This document shows, piece after piece, positions 21,890 to 33,555 of a DNA stretch of 64,000 bases (within the stretch, counting starts at the first letter, position 1; each line of letters starts with the position of its first letter). Origin of the DNA: Abelmoschus esculentus. Taxonomy: Eukaryota; Streptophyta; Magnoliopsida; Malvales; Malvaceae. The position numbers and the translations under genes were made by a program. The notes under the pieces are model-generated. The model searched no databases. It had not been told where the DNA came from and saw only the letters and a list, made by a program, of their open reading frames with translations. The stretch lies in the NCBI GenBank assembly GCA_035048815.1, contig JAUCBN010000054.1, forward strand, positions 10,726,001 to 10,790,000, in the 5' to 3' direction.

Positions 21890-23410
21890 AATTTTATATT
21901 GTTCTCTGATGTGAGGTCTTATTACAGCCTTTGTATAGGTCTGATTACCACTGTCTAAAGATCTGCTCTGGTATATGTAATCAGATGGACGACATGGCGA
22001 CACCCCTTGTCGATAACCCCGACCCTGTAGAAATCGTATAGCATCCACACAATCCATCTCTATCAAGATCTTATTAATCCCAATCTCCCAAGCATATGAT
22101 AGCATGATATAAGCAGCCGTAGCTCGGCATCTAGGACCGAGCATATTCCAATATATTTGAAGAGACCATAGTCCAATTACCCATTGGATTGCGGATAACA
22201 CCACCACAAGTTGCTTTTCCATTAGTTATCCTTCGACCAGCATCAGTACTGGCTCTGTATCATCCCTCTAAAAGTTGCAGCCTATGCAAGGGATCGGCTA
22301 TTGATGAGCTTGGTAGAACGCCGTTCAATTCGTGGTCCTGCGCTCTTATTGTGGCTTGAAAGGAAGTGGCGTCGCATTCTCTCAACATTCATCACGAGTT
22401 TATTCGAACAGGCCAACCTTAAGAACTTTTTCACTTTCTGAAGTCCTCTGTATTTATGAATATGTGTCCATAACAAGTTTTTATTTTCGACTGTTGGACC
22501 ACTCCTTAAAACATACACGGATTTTATGGAGAATTGAAGGTCCATTTTTCCTTTCCAGCCAATAACATCTTCCGGTAAACCTGGGACTGGTCCTCGAGTA
22601 GCTGCAATGCGCAGTAAGCAATCCACAAGAAGCAAGTCTTGGAATTCAGCCCACCTCCATTCACCCGAACCATCTACTATCTCAGCAACGGTTGTATGGC
22701 CTAAGTTTGACACCAAAGCAGTAGGGACATAGGATACAAGGGGATCAATGCCTTCAATACAACTATCACGCCGAAAAATCGTGGTCCGACCATTCCCAAC
22801 ACATCTACATACATTATCTCAGACATCATCTGATTCATCCCACACTATCGACAATCCTTTTCAAAGGCAGAAGCCTAAAGCGCTGTAAATTTTATCGGGG
22901 ATATTTTCCCAGCAAACTAGATGAACAACCCTTTCCATACTGTGAAATACCCCAGATAAAACGCCTTATGAGCCATTCTAAGTCCAAGCATATTTTTCTT
23001 GGTAAAAACGTCGTCTGCATAGTATAGAATAAAATTGCTGCTAGTACAGCTTTGGTCAGGGTTTCGACCTGCCAACGACAGGGTTTTAGCTGCTCATCCA
23101 TCCTATTTTTTCTTAACCATCCTGATAAGATACTCATAGGAAGACGTAGTAACTCGATTATGAAGCAACAAAATCCTCAGGTACTTTCTTAGATCCATAA
23201 CCTCAGAGAACCCAAAAGTATCATTCAACTGGGTCCTCAACGAATCTGCAACATTCTTGGAAAAGAATATGGTGAGTTTTGTAAGGCTATCTTTATGATC
23301 AGAAACCTCACAAAATTGATCTATAACTCTACGGATCATTATAGTTTGATCTAGTGATGCTTCGGTAAAAAGAATTATATCATCAGCAATAAAATAAATG
23401 CGAAATACTT
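21890..23410 (-). mobile_element. L1-type LINE fragment, dead
   Basis: Read on the minus strand, this is the C-terminal half of a plant L1 ORF2. At about 23390 it reads FIADDIILFTEAS, the reverse transcriptase catalytic box with both Asp intact, followed by VIDQFCEVSDHKDS, LTIFFSKNVADSLRTQ, RKYLRILLLHNRVTTSSYEYL and LTKAVLAAI..YTMQTTFLP.KICLDLE.LIRRFIWG. A zinc-binding RVT region follows (EDVIGWKGKMDLQFSIKSVY, about 22560) and finally an RNase H-like piece (CRATAAYIMLSYAWEIGINKILIEMD, about 22100). The reading frame is interrupted many times and the 5' half is missing, as expected of an old 5'-truncated insertion. Confidence 0.85.
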
Positions 23411-23972
23411 AGGCTTTGCTTGGATGTCTAAAACGGTTTTCACTGACCCTAGTCAATCTCAAACTGGATGGATTGGGCAAAGCTGTTCCATACAGATAAC
23501 AATTAAGTAAGGACATATTTGTTATTAAGAGCATGTATTTAAAAATTCATTATCAAACTCAAGTGTGAGCTTTACAAACCCAATGAATGCTAAAGAAATA
23601 CTCCAATATAAATACAATACACAAAGTTTTTTTTCCGAAAGGTAACGGCACCTTGTTAAACCCCCCCCCCCCCCTTCTTGGCAAATGTTACACCGAGATA
23701 TAACGCCTTACCCCCCCTTTATCATGCATCATTAACTATGTTCATCATCATATATGATATATCTAATATATTCAATGCTCCTATAGCATTCATGCTCATG
23801 CTACTATTCCTTCACATATCATCATAATCAACAATTAAGAATGATATTTGACCCAAGTATACATATGAAAAAGTTTCATGGAATGGACTAATCTGGATCC
23901 CAATGCACAATCCCAAAGCATGCTAGTTTCTAGTAATGGTGATGTACCAAATTTCCTTTCATTTCTTTCGGG
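23411..23972. other. Intergenic DNA and ORRM1 3' region
   Basis: No gene. It contains a run of 14 C near 23660 and further C runs near 23710. The part next to 23973 is probably the ORRM1-like 3' UTR. Confidence 0.5.
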
Positions 23973-26247
23973 TCAGACTGTCGTTCTTGGACGACCTTTG
24001 CTGAAGTTGTGTGGTTTAGTCTTGGCAACATCAACAACTATCATCCACCCATTTATGATCTGCAAAAGCAAACAAGAAAGCATTCAACCTCTATCGAGCT
24101 TGATTTATATTTTCCAGTCATAAGCCATATATGATGGTGTAGAAAGTATACGAATAAAAACGGCTGCTCTAAATCATATATACCTTGCCATTCATCTCCT
24201 TCAGTGCAGCACTTGCAGCCTCCTCTGTGGTGTATTCCACAAATGCATACCCTTTCGATCTTTTAGAGATCTTGTCCATTATGATTTTAACTGTTGAGAA
24301 TAGAAGCATTATTAGCAAGTAAATTTACATTTTGTTTGCATGAAACTTTATCCATGAAACATGAAAAGATACCTTCAACAAGCTCACCAAAACCTTCGAA
24401 ATGTGAACGTAATGTTTTCTCAGATGTGTAAAATGATAGGCCTGTTCAAGATGTACAACAAATCACAAAGGCTGTGAAATAGCAAAAATGAAACGGTACA
24501 AAACAAATCCAAAGCGCCTCAAAGTTTTGGACCCCATGAAAGACTAGGGTAGGCAATGATGCAACAAACAGATGGTGCATCAAAACTTTTCCTTTTTATA
24601 TGATCCAAGATAGCATATCAAGAGTAAAAGAACTACCCAGAAAAGAAACAAAGACCATGTTCGTATAAGTGAAAGAGAATAAAATTAGATTTGCCGCAGC
24701 AATTACCTGTTATGAAAAGTTTCTTAGTTCTTATGGAGGTTGCTTCACTAGCTTCTGAAACCCCTGGCAGACTCATAGAATTTTGTGAACTATTACCTGG
24801 AAATTGTGAATTTTTACTCCAAGGAAAGAAGAATAAAAGAAATAGATAGTTTGATAACCATATATGTTGGATCAAATAAGAATAAAATGTTGAATGTTAA
24901 TAATGAGGGGGACATGTAATGATGAGGATTGATTATCTCATTTACAGGGAAAACATTATATGAAATTATATATCATCATCTGATATATGAAGTTAGGCAC
25001 TCCTTCAAACTAAAAGACCATTTATCAAACTAGTCACCAACAAAAATTTTATCTACATCAAACTAATCCTTAAAATGACTACATGTCCTGCTAGTAACCT
25101 TTGAATTCCATAAAATGACTACATCAAACAGATACTAAATGAGAGAAAAGTATGTGAGACAAGTGGGAAACCTCCATAGTCTTTGTTCGCTGACTCGAAA
25201 TTCCTATCTAGCTCAACAGATAAAACACCAGGCACACCTGTGATAAAAGTAAGAAGCATTCAATAAAAAATGGAAATACATTTTAACCTTACAAACACAT
25301 ATTAGAAAAGCATATTCGACCAGCTAGTTCGTTTGCGCATTCTTCATCAAGCTCACAACAGAAACCAAACTGGGATTGCCAAGATACATGGTATATGCAC
25401 ATTTGAGCATCCTTCTCACTGCAACAATCATTTCACTCCAGAAAATGAATAAACTTTATGATGAAAAAAACCAAAGTTCTTTGTGTATAATGACAAAATA
25501 CTTACTTTCCCAAAACTTTGGTAAGTATTTGAGTATAATAATCAACCATTTGTGCTTTAGTGACAACCCCAATTCCAGGCTTATCAATTCGAACAAGCCA
25601 GTGTTTGGTGTTCCCAGCAGGAAACAACTGTAAATCCCCTATGTTAGCAATGAATCCAATGTTTGAAGCAGTGTAATCCTTTTGCTTAGAATTGTAATCT
25701 GGGTCTGGCTTAACTGATAAAACCTCAGGTAAACCTACAAACAAAGAGATGCAGAATCAGGGAACACCCGAGATAAAGAAAAACAAGGTGAAAAATGAAG
25801 CAGAAAACACTGACGAGCAAGTTCACGGGAGGCTTGTTCATCTATATGGCAGCAAAAACCAAAGTGAGTATCACAAGAAGCATCATATATACACATTTGA
25901 GCATCTTTTTCAGACCCCAAAACTGTTTCCAGAGTGTTGACGTAGTAATCTATGATTTGGGGTTTGGAATTGACACCTTCTGGAGGCTTAGCCATTAGCA
26001 CCATCCAGTGGCTGTCGTTAAGCCTTGTTGCTGTTGTTGTTGAAGAAGAAGAAACAAGGGAAGCTGAAGTTGTGATTTGTGTTTTGGATGAAGAAATACA
26101 AGAAATGGATAAGGAAAGGTTGAAGTGGTTCTGTAGGCCAATGGGAAATCTGGTTTTAGCGATTTGGCTCAGTGATTTGTTAGATTTGCTGAGTCCAAGA
26201 GAACTGGTGGGGAGTGCCAGTGAGGGACTAAGAGCTTCCATAGCCAT
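23973..26247 (-). CDS. ORRM1: Plastid RNA-editing factor, ORRM1-like (RIP-RIP-RRM)
   Basis: Eight exons on the minus strand, 26247-25815, 25734-25506, 25418-25321, 25237-25172, 24796-24707, 24441-24373, 24290-24184 and 24059-23973, join in frame to 392 residues. A Ser/Thr-rich N terminus looks like a plastid transit peptide. Two truncated RIP/MORF-like modules follow: HWMVLMAKPPEGVNSKPQIIDYY...SEKDAQMCIYDASCDTHFGFCC and HWLVRIDKPGIGVVTKAQMVDYY...EKDAQMCIYHVSWQSQFGFCC. The C-terminal RRM has RNP2 KLFITGLS and RNP1 KGYAFVEY. This RIP-RIP-RRM order is that of ORRM1, which partners PPR proteins in chloroplast C-to-U editing. The gene looks intact; location and role are inferred from the family. 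Confidence 0.93.
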
Positions 26248-26818
26248 AGCTCTGCGTGCTGAATATTGCTTATGCTTGGGCGCTTATCAACTTCTGAACA
26301 TACTCAGGTTTTGATGGGCTGGGCCACGTTTGACATTCTCAGTTCATGTAAGAGAAAATAAATATCCACTCATTGTTCTAATTTTGGTTTATTGTACTAA
26401 TTGGTACATGAAATTTCTTTTATCTCAAATTGGTACCTAAATTTGAACATGATTCTCAAATTGGTACTAGAATTAATAATCAATCAAGTTATAATACATG
26501 GAACTTAGTGATATTATCCTTTTGATCTTTCAATAGTATGTCAACAACTTGATTGGTTATTGAGATGTCAAGTCAATATATGGACCAATTTGAAAAATTT
26601 TCCAAGTTCATGTAGTAATTTGATATTAAAAAAATCATGTATCAATTTGAGAAAATCACCAAATTTAAGTACCATTTTTGTATAATAAGCATTTAATGGT
26701 ATTTCAAAATCAAGTTTAATTGCAATGGTTTATATGGATAATATTAAGAAAAAGAAATCTAAAGCAAGCCTCAACGTACACACCATCCTACCCTTCCATT
26801 TTCCATTACTCAGACCAA
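26248..26818. other. ORRM1 promoter side with a degenerate fold-back
   Basis: Between about 26385 and 26690 the motif CTCAAATTGGTAC(C/T) recurs on the left and returns inverted (AATTTGAGAAAATCACC, GGACCAATTTGAAAAA) on the right, suggesting a roughly 300-bp degenerate fold-back element. No gene. Confidence 0.5.
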
Positions 26819-27023
26819 GGCTGCGTTCAGCACAGCTTCTCCGACGGGTGTTGGAGCGCCAAACGTAAAAATAGTGTCGAACAAGGTATGATTGGCAGGC
26901 GAATGGGCGTTGCCACCGTTTTTTCACCTGATTTTGCTCCCCAAACAGGCGTTCCTTGGCAGCTGGTTTTCCAACTTATCTGGAAACGGCTGATTGGCAG
27001 GGATTTTGCATTCAAAAATCCTA
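26819..27023. repeat. Candidate small MITE, relatively GC-rich
   Basis: About 205 bp much less AT-rich than its surroundings, with inverted ends: left AGGCTGCGTTCAGC and right, reverse-complemented, GGGGCTCGTTCAAC. No target-site duplication was confirmed. An open frame through it has no family similarity I recognise. Confidence 0.4.
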
Positions 27024-28884
27024 GTTGAACGAGCCCCAAGTCTTAATGCAATAGAGAACAGCAGAAAGCAGTATTAGACTATACCAATCATCAGCATTCT
27101 AGAATACTTTTGTAATACCCTAAAATCGGGTTAGTAAAAAACAATTCGAATGATTCGTAAATAAAATCGAACTACATGATAATTGGGCAAGAAGAAAAAG
27201 GACTTAATTGAATTAAATGAAGAAATTAAAGGTTGCATGGCAAACACCTAAATTCCCTGAACCATCCCTTATAATAAACTAACTTTAGTAATAGCAAAAA
27301 AAAAGGACAAATTGGTCATTTCACCTTCAATTAATGAGGAACAAAATTAGCCAATTTTTCCCTTCTTCCTCCCCATTTCACGTGAACACCAAAGGGAGGG
27401 GAAGAGAGAAAAGTTTTATGGGAGTTTAGAAGGATAGCTTGGGAACCTTGCATGTTGAGCAAATTCACTAGAGAAATCGAATCTAAAGGGCTCGGTAAGT
27501 ATTTCTTTCTATAGTTGAAACATTGGAAGCTAAATCCTTAGATTATTGAATGTTTTGTGATATTCTCAAGTGAGATTAGGTCGTTAAAAGCTTAATCTAA
27601 AGATTGTTTTGTTTGGGTATGGTTTTAAAAGCATGAACAATTGGTTTAGGAAATTTAGATTTGGGGTTTTTGTAAATGCCATGTATGAATTATTAGACTT
27701 GATGAATTGATGGAAAAATGATTTAGGTGATGTTAATTTTATAATGAAGGTGCTGGAAATTCATGGAATTGAGTTGGGAAAATAGGAATTGAATGAATAA
27801 AATGGAATTTAGCCGAAAATGCCTAGAAATGCTATTCCGGGTAGCACTTTTGAGAAAATTCCCTAGGTCACGTATGAAGGAGTTAGGAGCTGGAATTTTG
27901 CAGTAGGATACTCCCATATACCTAGTTTAAGGGAAAATTTACGGAACCTCAATCGGATTTCGGTACAAAAAGATATAAGCGTTTCCGTAAGGGCTGTCCG
28001 AACAGTCCCGAAATCCGAACGGGTCTGTTTCGAATGAAATCTAGTGCTGTTTGGATATGAAATAAAAAGTGAGGTTAATTTTTACTTTTAGAGGATTTTA
28101 TTAGCTTTCCAAAGAGGTAAAATGGGCTAAAATTGGACATGTAAATTAGGAGATACGATCGATTCTTTTTAGGGTAGCAAAGCTGTCCCTAACGGACAAA
28201 TGTGCATGTTTACAATTGTTAAGCGTGTGATTATTTAGATTAAGTGAATTGGTTATGTCCTAATGGATTGTTAAATGAATATGGCTTACTAGAGAACCCA
28301 AGAGAAGAGGACAACGAAGAAGAAATACTCGAATTGGCAAGGAAGAAAGGCAAGGGGATCACCATCTACAACCCTTGAGTAGCTCGGAATTAACAGTGAG
28401 TGTGGCAAACCTTAGGGTTAGGACCTAGGGTCCTAACCATCTATTTGTTTACTTGATTCGATTCTATTATGTAAATGGACTAATTTATATTCGGTAAAAA
28501 GGGAAGGAGGCTAATGTTAATGAATTGTTTGATATGAATTGTTTGTTAAATTGTTAGTACTAGCCTAGAACATATGCATAGTTCGGAAATACCGAGGTAA
28601 GTATGGCACGCGGCTAAGGATGTCAGGTACGCGAATCATGCATGAAGCATGTATAAATAGTGATATGAACAATGAATTGATGACATGATATGCCTGACTA
28701 AATGTTCACATGATATGAAAGATATGTTAGAACACGATAGATGCTTTTATGTTAGCATATTATGTATACTTGCTCTTGGTGACATGAACCTGGTAATAGG
28801 AATTGAATAATGAACAATGGAAAATGAAAATGATATTGAGCCTTGGTTGATAGTTGGTCATAGGTAGTACGGCATGCCTAGGGT

Positions 28885-29100
28885 CTTGAGCTCATTGTTT
28901 AGTGCTACGACACTCTTGTTTAGTACTTCAGTACTCTTGTTTGGTACTGTGGGTACCGTGATCTTGGTGGTTAGTCACCAATTGTTAGATACCATGGGTA
29001 TCTCTTGTTAGCATCTTTGTGGTACTCTTGTTAGTGCCTTTGTGGTACTCTTGTTAGTGTCTTCGTGACACTCTTGTTGACTCGCTTACCTTGTCCTACT
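28885..29100. repeat. Minisatellite inside the large LTR
   Basis: About seven degenerate units of roughly 25-30 bp around GTACTCTTGTTAGTGCCTTTGTG. Each unit has the form [motif]CTCTTGTT[T/A]AG[motif] with a short self-complementary part such as GTACTGTGGGTACC or ATACCATGGGTAT. Confidence 0.7.
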
Positions 29101-30289
29101 ATACCAAGGCGTCACACGAACTTAATTGAAAGACTAAAAGGTTTAAATGTGAAATATATGTATATGTAGTGGCTTGAGAAGCATTGATACTTGATCATGT
29201 ATTGATATAGAATATTGAATGTAATTGATGCTATAAATAGCACTTAATTGTAAAATGGCTAATGATATTGGAAATGAGCATATGGCTATAAGTAGCCCTT
29301 GAAATGAAATGTTTAATGAAAGCTTGCAAATGAACATTGATTAATGAGCAACATGCTTCGAATGCATGCTAGATATTGCTTGGCATATAGAATATGAAAT
29401 TGAATAGTATGCTAGACTTGTGATTGATATGAGAAGTATGATTACCTTGTATATTGAGTGATGCTAATGCCATGGATTGACTTAATTGTTTAATTGAAAC
29501 ATGTCACCTTTAATGCTATGAACTTGATATAATGTTTGATTTTGAACATGCTATTTGCTATGTGTTTTATGTCTAATATGGTTAGACTAGGGCTGCCTCA
29601 CTAAGTACTTCATAGTACTTACCACTCGTTTCCTCCTTCCCAAAACAACAAGTTATCGAGCTAAGGAGCTAGAACAGGGTTGATCCGAGCAAGGACATCG
29701 AGCAAGCTAAAGTATGATATTTTGTATTTTGGTTAACTCCTAGTTTATGGTGACATTAGTGAGCATGTTTTGTTAGCCTATGCATTTGAGGGCTTGTCCC
29801 ATGGTTTGCATATTTGTATATATAGCTTTGTTAATTAACTTGGTTTGTAAGCCATAAGGCTTGAGGAACATGTTAGATTGAGCTTATGGTCTAATCTTGC
29901 ATGAACCCTTGTTTTGTGCATTTGGCCTATAAGTCTCATGGTCAAATGGGGTTAGGCTACTTGTTATGGAAGTCATATTTATGCTAGAATTGGTAATTAA
30001 GGATTAGGTTCATGGAATGCATATTGGTCTTGATAGATAGATAGATATGTGGACTGGAAATTGTAGGTTAGCTATGTTGACATGTATAGCATAGAACCAA
30101 ATTAAGAATGTCAATGTGAATGGTTAATGGCTTGGGTAATTAATTGGCTAAGGTGAATAGGTTAGCAAATTGATAAATGTTGCCTAAACATGTTGAGTCT
30201 GTCCTTAAGGCTTAGGGATGGTTTAAGATAACCTAGATAGTTCTTGAAATTGTCTAAGTGTTTAAAAAACTTGAAACTTGCCAAATTCG

Positions 30290-30620
30290 AAAGGGGTATC
30301 GATACCACTTATATGGGTATCGATACCACCACTGGCAGTTTCAAAATGGCATCGAAGCTTGGTTCGGTACCAAGCTTGACAGTGTGCTCCCTAGTTCGAT
30401 ACTAGTATCGAATCAGGCTACCCGGTCAAAGTTAACGAGTCAACAAAGAAGACCAACATCGATACCCGGTTCGATACTGGGGCTTCTAGTAACGAAATTG
30501 CATCGATACCCGTATCGAACTAGGCTTATCAGCCTTGGTCAACGGGTCAACATAGTTGACCAATATCAAACTAGGGTTCGATACCCCTGTTCCGATACCT
30601 CCCTATGAAATGGATCGATA
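30290..30620. repeat. Cluster of palindromic TATCGATA motifs
   Basis: Two perfect 12-bp palindromes GGTATCGATACC at 30295-30306 and 30316-30327 are followed by several decayed versions (TTCGATACTAGTATCGAA, ATCGATACCCGGTTCGATAC, ATCGATACCCGTATCGAA, TTCGATACCCCTGTTCCGATAC). All lie inside the putative LTR. Confidence 0.75.
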
Positions 30621-30963
30621 CCCCTAGTTACTTTGGTCCAACTTGGGAAATGAAAATTTACTTGATTAATAAGATAATCTCAATAATGATTAAATGAATA
30701 AAATTTGACTAGAGGTATTGATTAAACTCAATCGAGATTATAATTGATAAATGAATGGAAAATTAAGAACCGAAATGGTTAATTGAACAAGTATGAAAAA
30801 GTTTTAAATTAATCCTCAAATTTAATAAGTGTTACAAGAGTTTGGCTTGTTGAGTTATACAAATGAATAAAAATGTCTTACAATTGAATACAAATTCGGT
30901 TTAAATACGAGTTGAATGTCTGGTCGACGCCTCCGTCTCCTAACCCGGGGCGAGGGTGTCACA

Positions 30964-31464
30964 GTTTTAATGCATAAATATTCAAGCCTTTGCAGTGATG
31001 TTTCTAAAACAATTAAGATCCTCTGCTGCTACTCGACTCCGCAGTCCACAGTCTTTGAAAGAAGGGGAACTTCAATTCTGAACATACAAGGGATGCTGCT
31101 CAAAACCATGCTTCTTCCACAAGAAAAATACAAGCTTTAGCATGACAACATCTAAAACCGATAACAGAGAGGTCAAGCTTATAAACCCTTCCATTGAAGA
31201 AACATAAACAAGGTATGTATTAATCGGTTTCATGTTTCAACACTGGTACATGTAGGACATGCCGAGTCCATGCGATTGGAAGAGCTACGACAATGTCAAA
31301 CGGTTAGCTTTTTAAATGGAGAGGTAACCTTAATGTTTATTGGAGTTCCAATTTTGCCAATGTAGCAGATAAATGACATACAAATTTGAGATACTGTGAG
31401 ATAAATATAACAAAACTGATTTTCTACATCACTTACTTGTTATACGGCTGTCTATAGTTTAATT
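30964..31464. other. Intergenic DNA and PPR gene 3' region
   Basis: No gene was found. The PPR gene's 3' UTR probably occupies the right half. Confidence 0.5.
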
Positions 31465-33555
31465 TCACCAATAGTCTCCACAGGAGCAAGAACCACCTAT
31501 GAAATGATGGAATCTGTTATTATCCCTAACAATTATCTCTCTTCCTGTAATCCTTGAGATAAGCTTTATGGCTTCATGACAATCATCACATACACGAAGG
31601 TTTTTAACAACTCGAATCACATCTGATGGGGCAGTACTGATTAACCCGAATGCAATAGCCAGCTTCTCGCTGTGGCAACCAAGGAAATGCTCTTTTTCTT
31701 CCTCTTCTATGTCGAACAACACATAATCCGTTGTTGGAACATAGCCAGCCGCTTTAAGTTCCTTGGCCAATTCACCAAGTTTTTTATAGATCATTTCAGA
31801 CAAGGGGTGAGACTTGTCACCCACAAGGAATTCATTAACAACACCATTTACTTCAATCCAACTGTACCCTGGTACTTTTTGTATTCCCCTCTCATTCATG
31901 ACTGACCTAATTTTTGCAGCAGCGTCCCACTTACGACTTGCTGAATATATATTTGATAAGAGGACATAATTTCCTGAATTCCACGGTTCTAATTCAATGA
32001 GTTTCTTTAGTACATATTCTGCTAAATGGGTGTCCTTATGCAGCCGACATCCACCCAACAAGGCCCCCCAAACAATAGAATTGGCCTCCATTGGCATATT
32101 CTTAATCAATTGATGAGCTTCATCTAATAAACCTGCACGGGCTAGAAGATCCACCATGCATCCATAATGCTCTATAGTAGGAGTCAAAGAAAAGACACGG
32201 TTCATGCTGTGAAAATACTTGCGACCATCATCAACCAGACCAACATGTGTACATCCACAAAGCAAGCCCATGAAAGTGTTTGCATTAGGAAGAATACCCA
32301 ATTTTTCCATTTGGCCAAAAAAACCAAATGCGGGTTTAACGTGTCCATTCATCGCGAGCCCAGATATTGCAGCGTTCCAAACTACTACATCTTTGTCTTT
32401 CATTCTCTTAAAGATTTTCCAAGCTTGAGTCATACTCCCACATTTTGCATACATGTCAATCAATGCTGTACCTAATACAGGGTTAGACAAAAACTCCTCT
32501 ATGTCCATTAACTTACTAGCCCAGTCCCCTAGCTCTAGAGCTCCTAATCTGGCACAAGCGGAAAGAACACCAACCATAGAATAACGATCGGGAGCCAACT
32601 TCTCTTTCTGCATTTCGAAGAAGAGGTCTAGTGCTTCTTTTGGGTGTCCATTAGATGCGTAGCCTTGAATCATAGTGCTCCAAGTGACTATGTCCTTCTC
32701 AGGCATCCGATCGAAAGCATTGCGCGCTTTCTCCATGTTTCCGCACTTAGCATACATATCAACTAAAGCAGTTGCCACAAACACATTTCTACTCAATCCA
32801 AACTGAGTTATGCACCTGTCAATCCACTCTCCACTGTTCAAATCCCCTAAGTGAGCACAAGCAGACAGAACTCTAACAATGCTGAAACTATCAGGCCTCA
32901 AACCCATATCTATTAACTTACTAAACAAATCAACCGCTTCTCTATACCGCTCAACATCAATGTACCCACTGATCATGGCTGTCCAAGAAATAACATTTTT
33001 ATCAGGAATATCATCAAACACGTTACGTGCATAATCCAGATACCCGCATTTAGCATACAAGTACAGCAAACTCGTCTTAACAAAGACATCACGATCGAAT
33101 CCTAGTTTTACAACGAGGGCATGGATTCTTATCCCTAACGGGAAATCCAAAAGCCTGGAACAAGCCTTTAGAACGAAAGGGAAAGTGAAATTGTTGGGCA
33201 GGAAGCCTTGGGTGCGCATGGAAGCGTAGAACCGGGTAGCATCGAGGAAACAATCGGTGGAAACGAGACCCTGGATCATTGTATTGCAGATAAAAACATT
33301 GGGTTGTTTGGTTTGATCGAAGATAAGTCGAGTGTAGTTGGTTTGACCGAAATTGAATGAAACTTTCAATATGAGGTTCAGAAGATAGCTGTCCTGGTGA
33401 AGGTCGGAGCGGAAAAGCGCGGCGTGAACTTGCTTGAGGTGTTTGATGGAGCTAAAACCTTGGAGGATGTATTTCTTGATTTCTGCAAATTTTGCAGACG
33501 ATGAAGTTGCTGCTGCTGGGTTGAGGTTCGTAAACACGGCCATTGCCATTGCCAT
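31465..33555 (-). CDS. PPR protein, PLS class with DYW domain
   Basis: An intronless 696-residue pentatricopeptide repeat protein. After an N-terminal region with HLKQVHAALFRSDL come about twelve P/L/S repeats (for example NVISWTAMISGYIDVERYREAVDLF, DIVTWSTMIQGYASNGHPKEALDLF, DVVVWNAAISGLAMNGHVKPAF), then E/E+ motifs (NIYSASRKWDAAAKIRSVM). The DYW deaminase domain has H628-S-E630, the zinc ligands C656-x-x-C659 with H660, and the terminal CSCGDYW, so the catalytic HxE...CxxC set is complete. Such proteins edit C to U in organelle RNA. Overall it resembles Arabidopsis At3g08820. The target site and the organelle cannot be told from the sequence. Confidence 0.95.
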   Translation of the reverse strand: MAMAMAVFTNLNPAAATSSSAKFAEIKKYILQGFSSIKHLKQVHAALFRSDLHQDSYLLNLILKVSFNFGQTNYTRLIFDQTKQPNVFICNTMIQGLVSTDCFLDATRFYASMRTQGFLPNNFTFPFVLKACSRLLDFPLGIRIHALVVKLGFDRDVFVKTSLLYLYAKCGYLDYARNVFDDIPDKNVISWTAMISGYIDVERYREAVDLFSKLIDMGLRPDSFSIVRVLSACAHLGDLNSGEWIDRCITQFGLSRNVFVATALVDMYAKCGNMEKARNAFDRMPEKDIVTWSTMIQGYASNGHPKEALDLFFEMQKEKLAPDRYSMVGVLSACARLGALELGDWASKLMDIEEFLSNPVLGTALIDMYAKCGSMTQAWKIFKRMKDKDVVVWNAAISGLAMNGHVKPAFGFFGQMEKLGILPNANTFMGLLCGCTHVGLVDDGRKYFHSMNRVFSLTPTIEHYGCMVDLLARAGLLDEAHQLIKNMPMEANSIVWGALLGGCRLHKDTHLAEYVLKKLIELEPWNSGNYVLLSNIYSASRKWDAAAKIRSVMNERGIQKVPGYSWIEVNGVVNEFLVGDKSHPLSEMIYKKLGELAKELKAAGYVPTTDYVLFDIEEEEKEHFLGCHSEKLAIAFGLISTAPSDVIRVVKNLRVCDDCHEAIKLISRITGREIIVRDNNRFHHFIGGSCSCGDYW

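Larger units (their letters stand above)
27111..30963 (+). mobile_element. Putative large solo LTR, gypsy type
   Basis: A 3,853-bp non-coding block bounded by TGTAATACCC at 27111 and GGGTGTCACA ending at 30963, inverted TGTRAYACCC ends as in many plant gypsy LTRs. The flanks are ACTTT and GTTTT, which match at three of five positions, so a decayed 5-bp duplication is possible but unproven. The length fits the long LTRs of some gypsy lineages. It holds a minisatellite (28885-29100) and a cluster of TATCGATACC motifs (30290-30620). No gag, protease, reverse transcriptase or integrase coding sequence is seen, hence a solo LTR. Orientation is arbitrary. Confidence 0.65.

Noticed and set aside
21890..23410. 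Active LINE
   Set aside because: Frames are interrupted many times and the 5' half (ORF1, endonuclease) is absent.
23655..23720. Poly-C tract as a regulatory or structural element
   Set aside because: Homopolymer of 14 C with irregular neighbours; most likely a simple repeat or sequencing-prone site.
26720..27028. 102-codon ORF upstream of the large LTR
   Set aside because: It coincides with the candidate MITE and has no protein similarity that I recognise.
28885..29100. CRISPR array
   Set aside because: The regularly spaced units are degenerate minisatellite repeats in plant LTR sequence, without unique spacers or cas genes.
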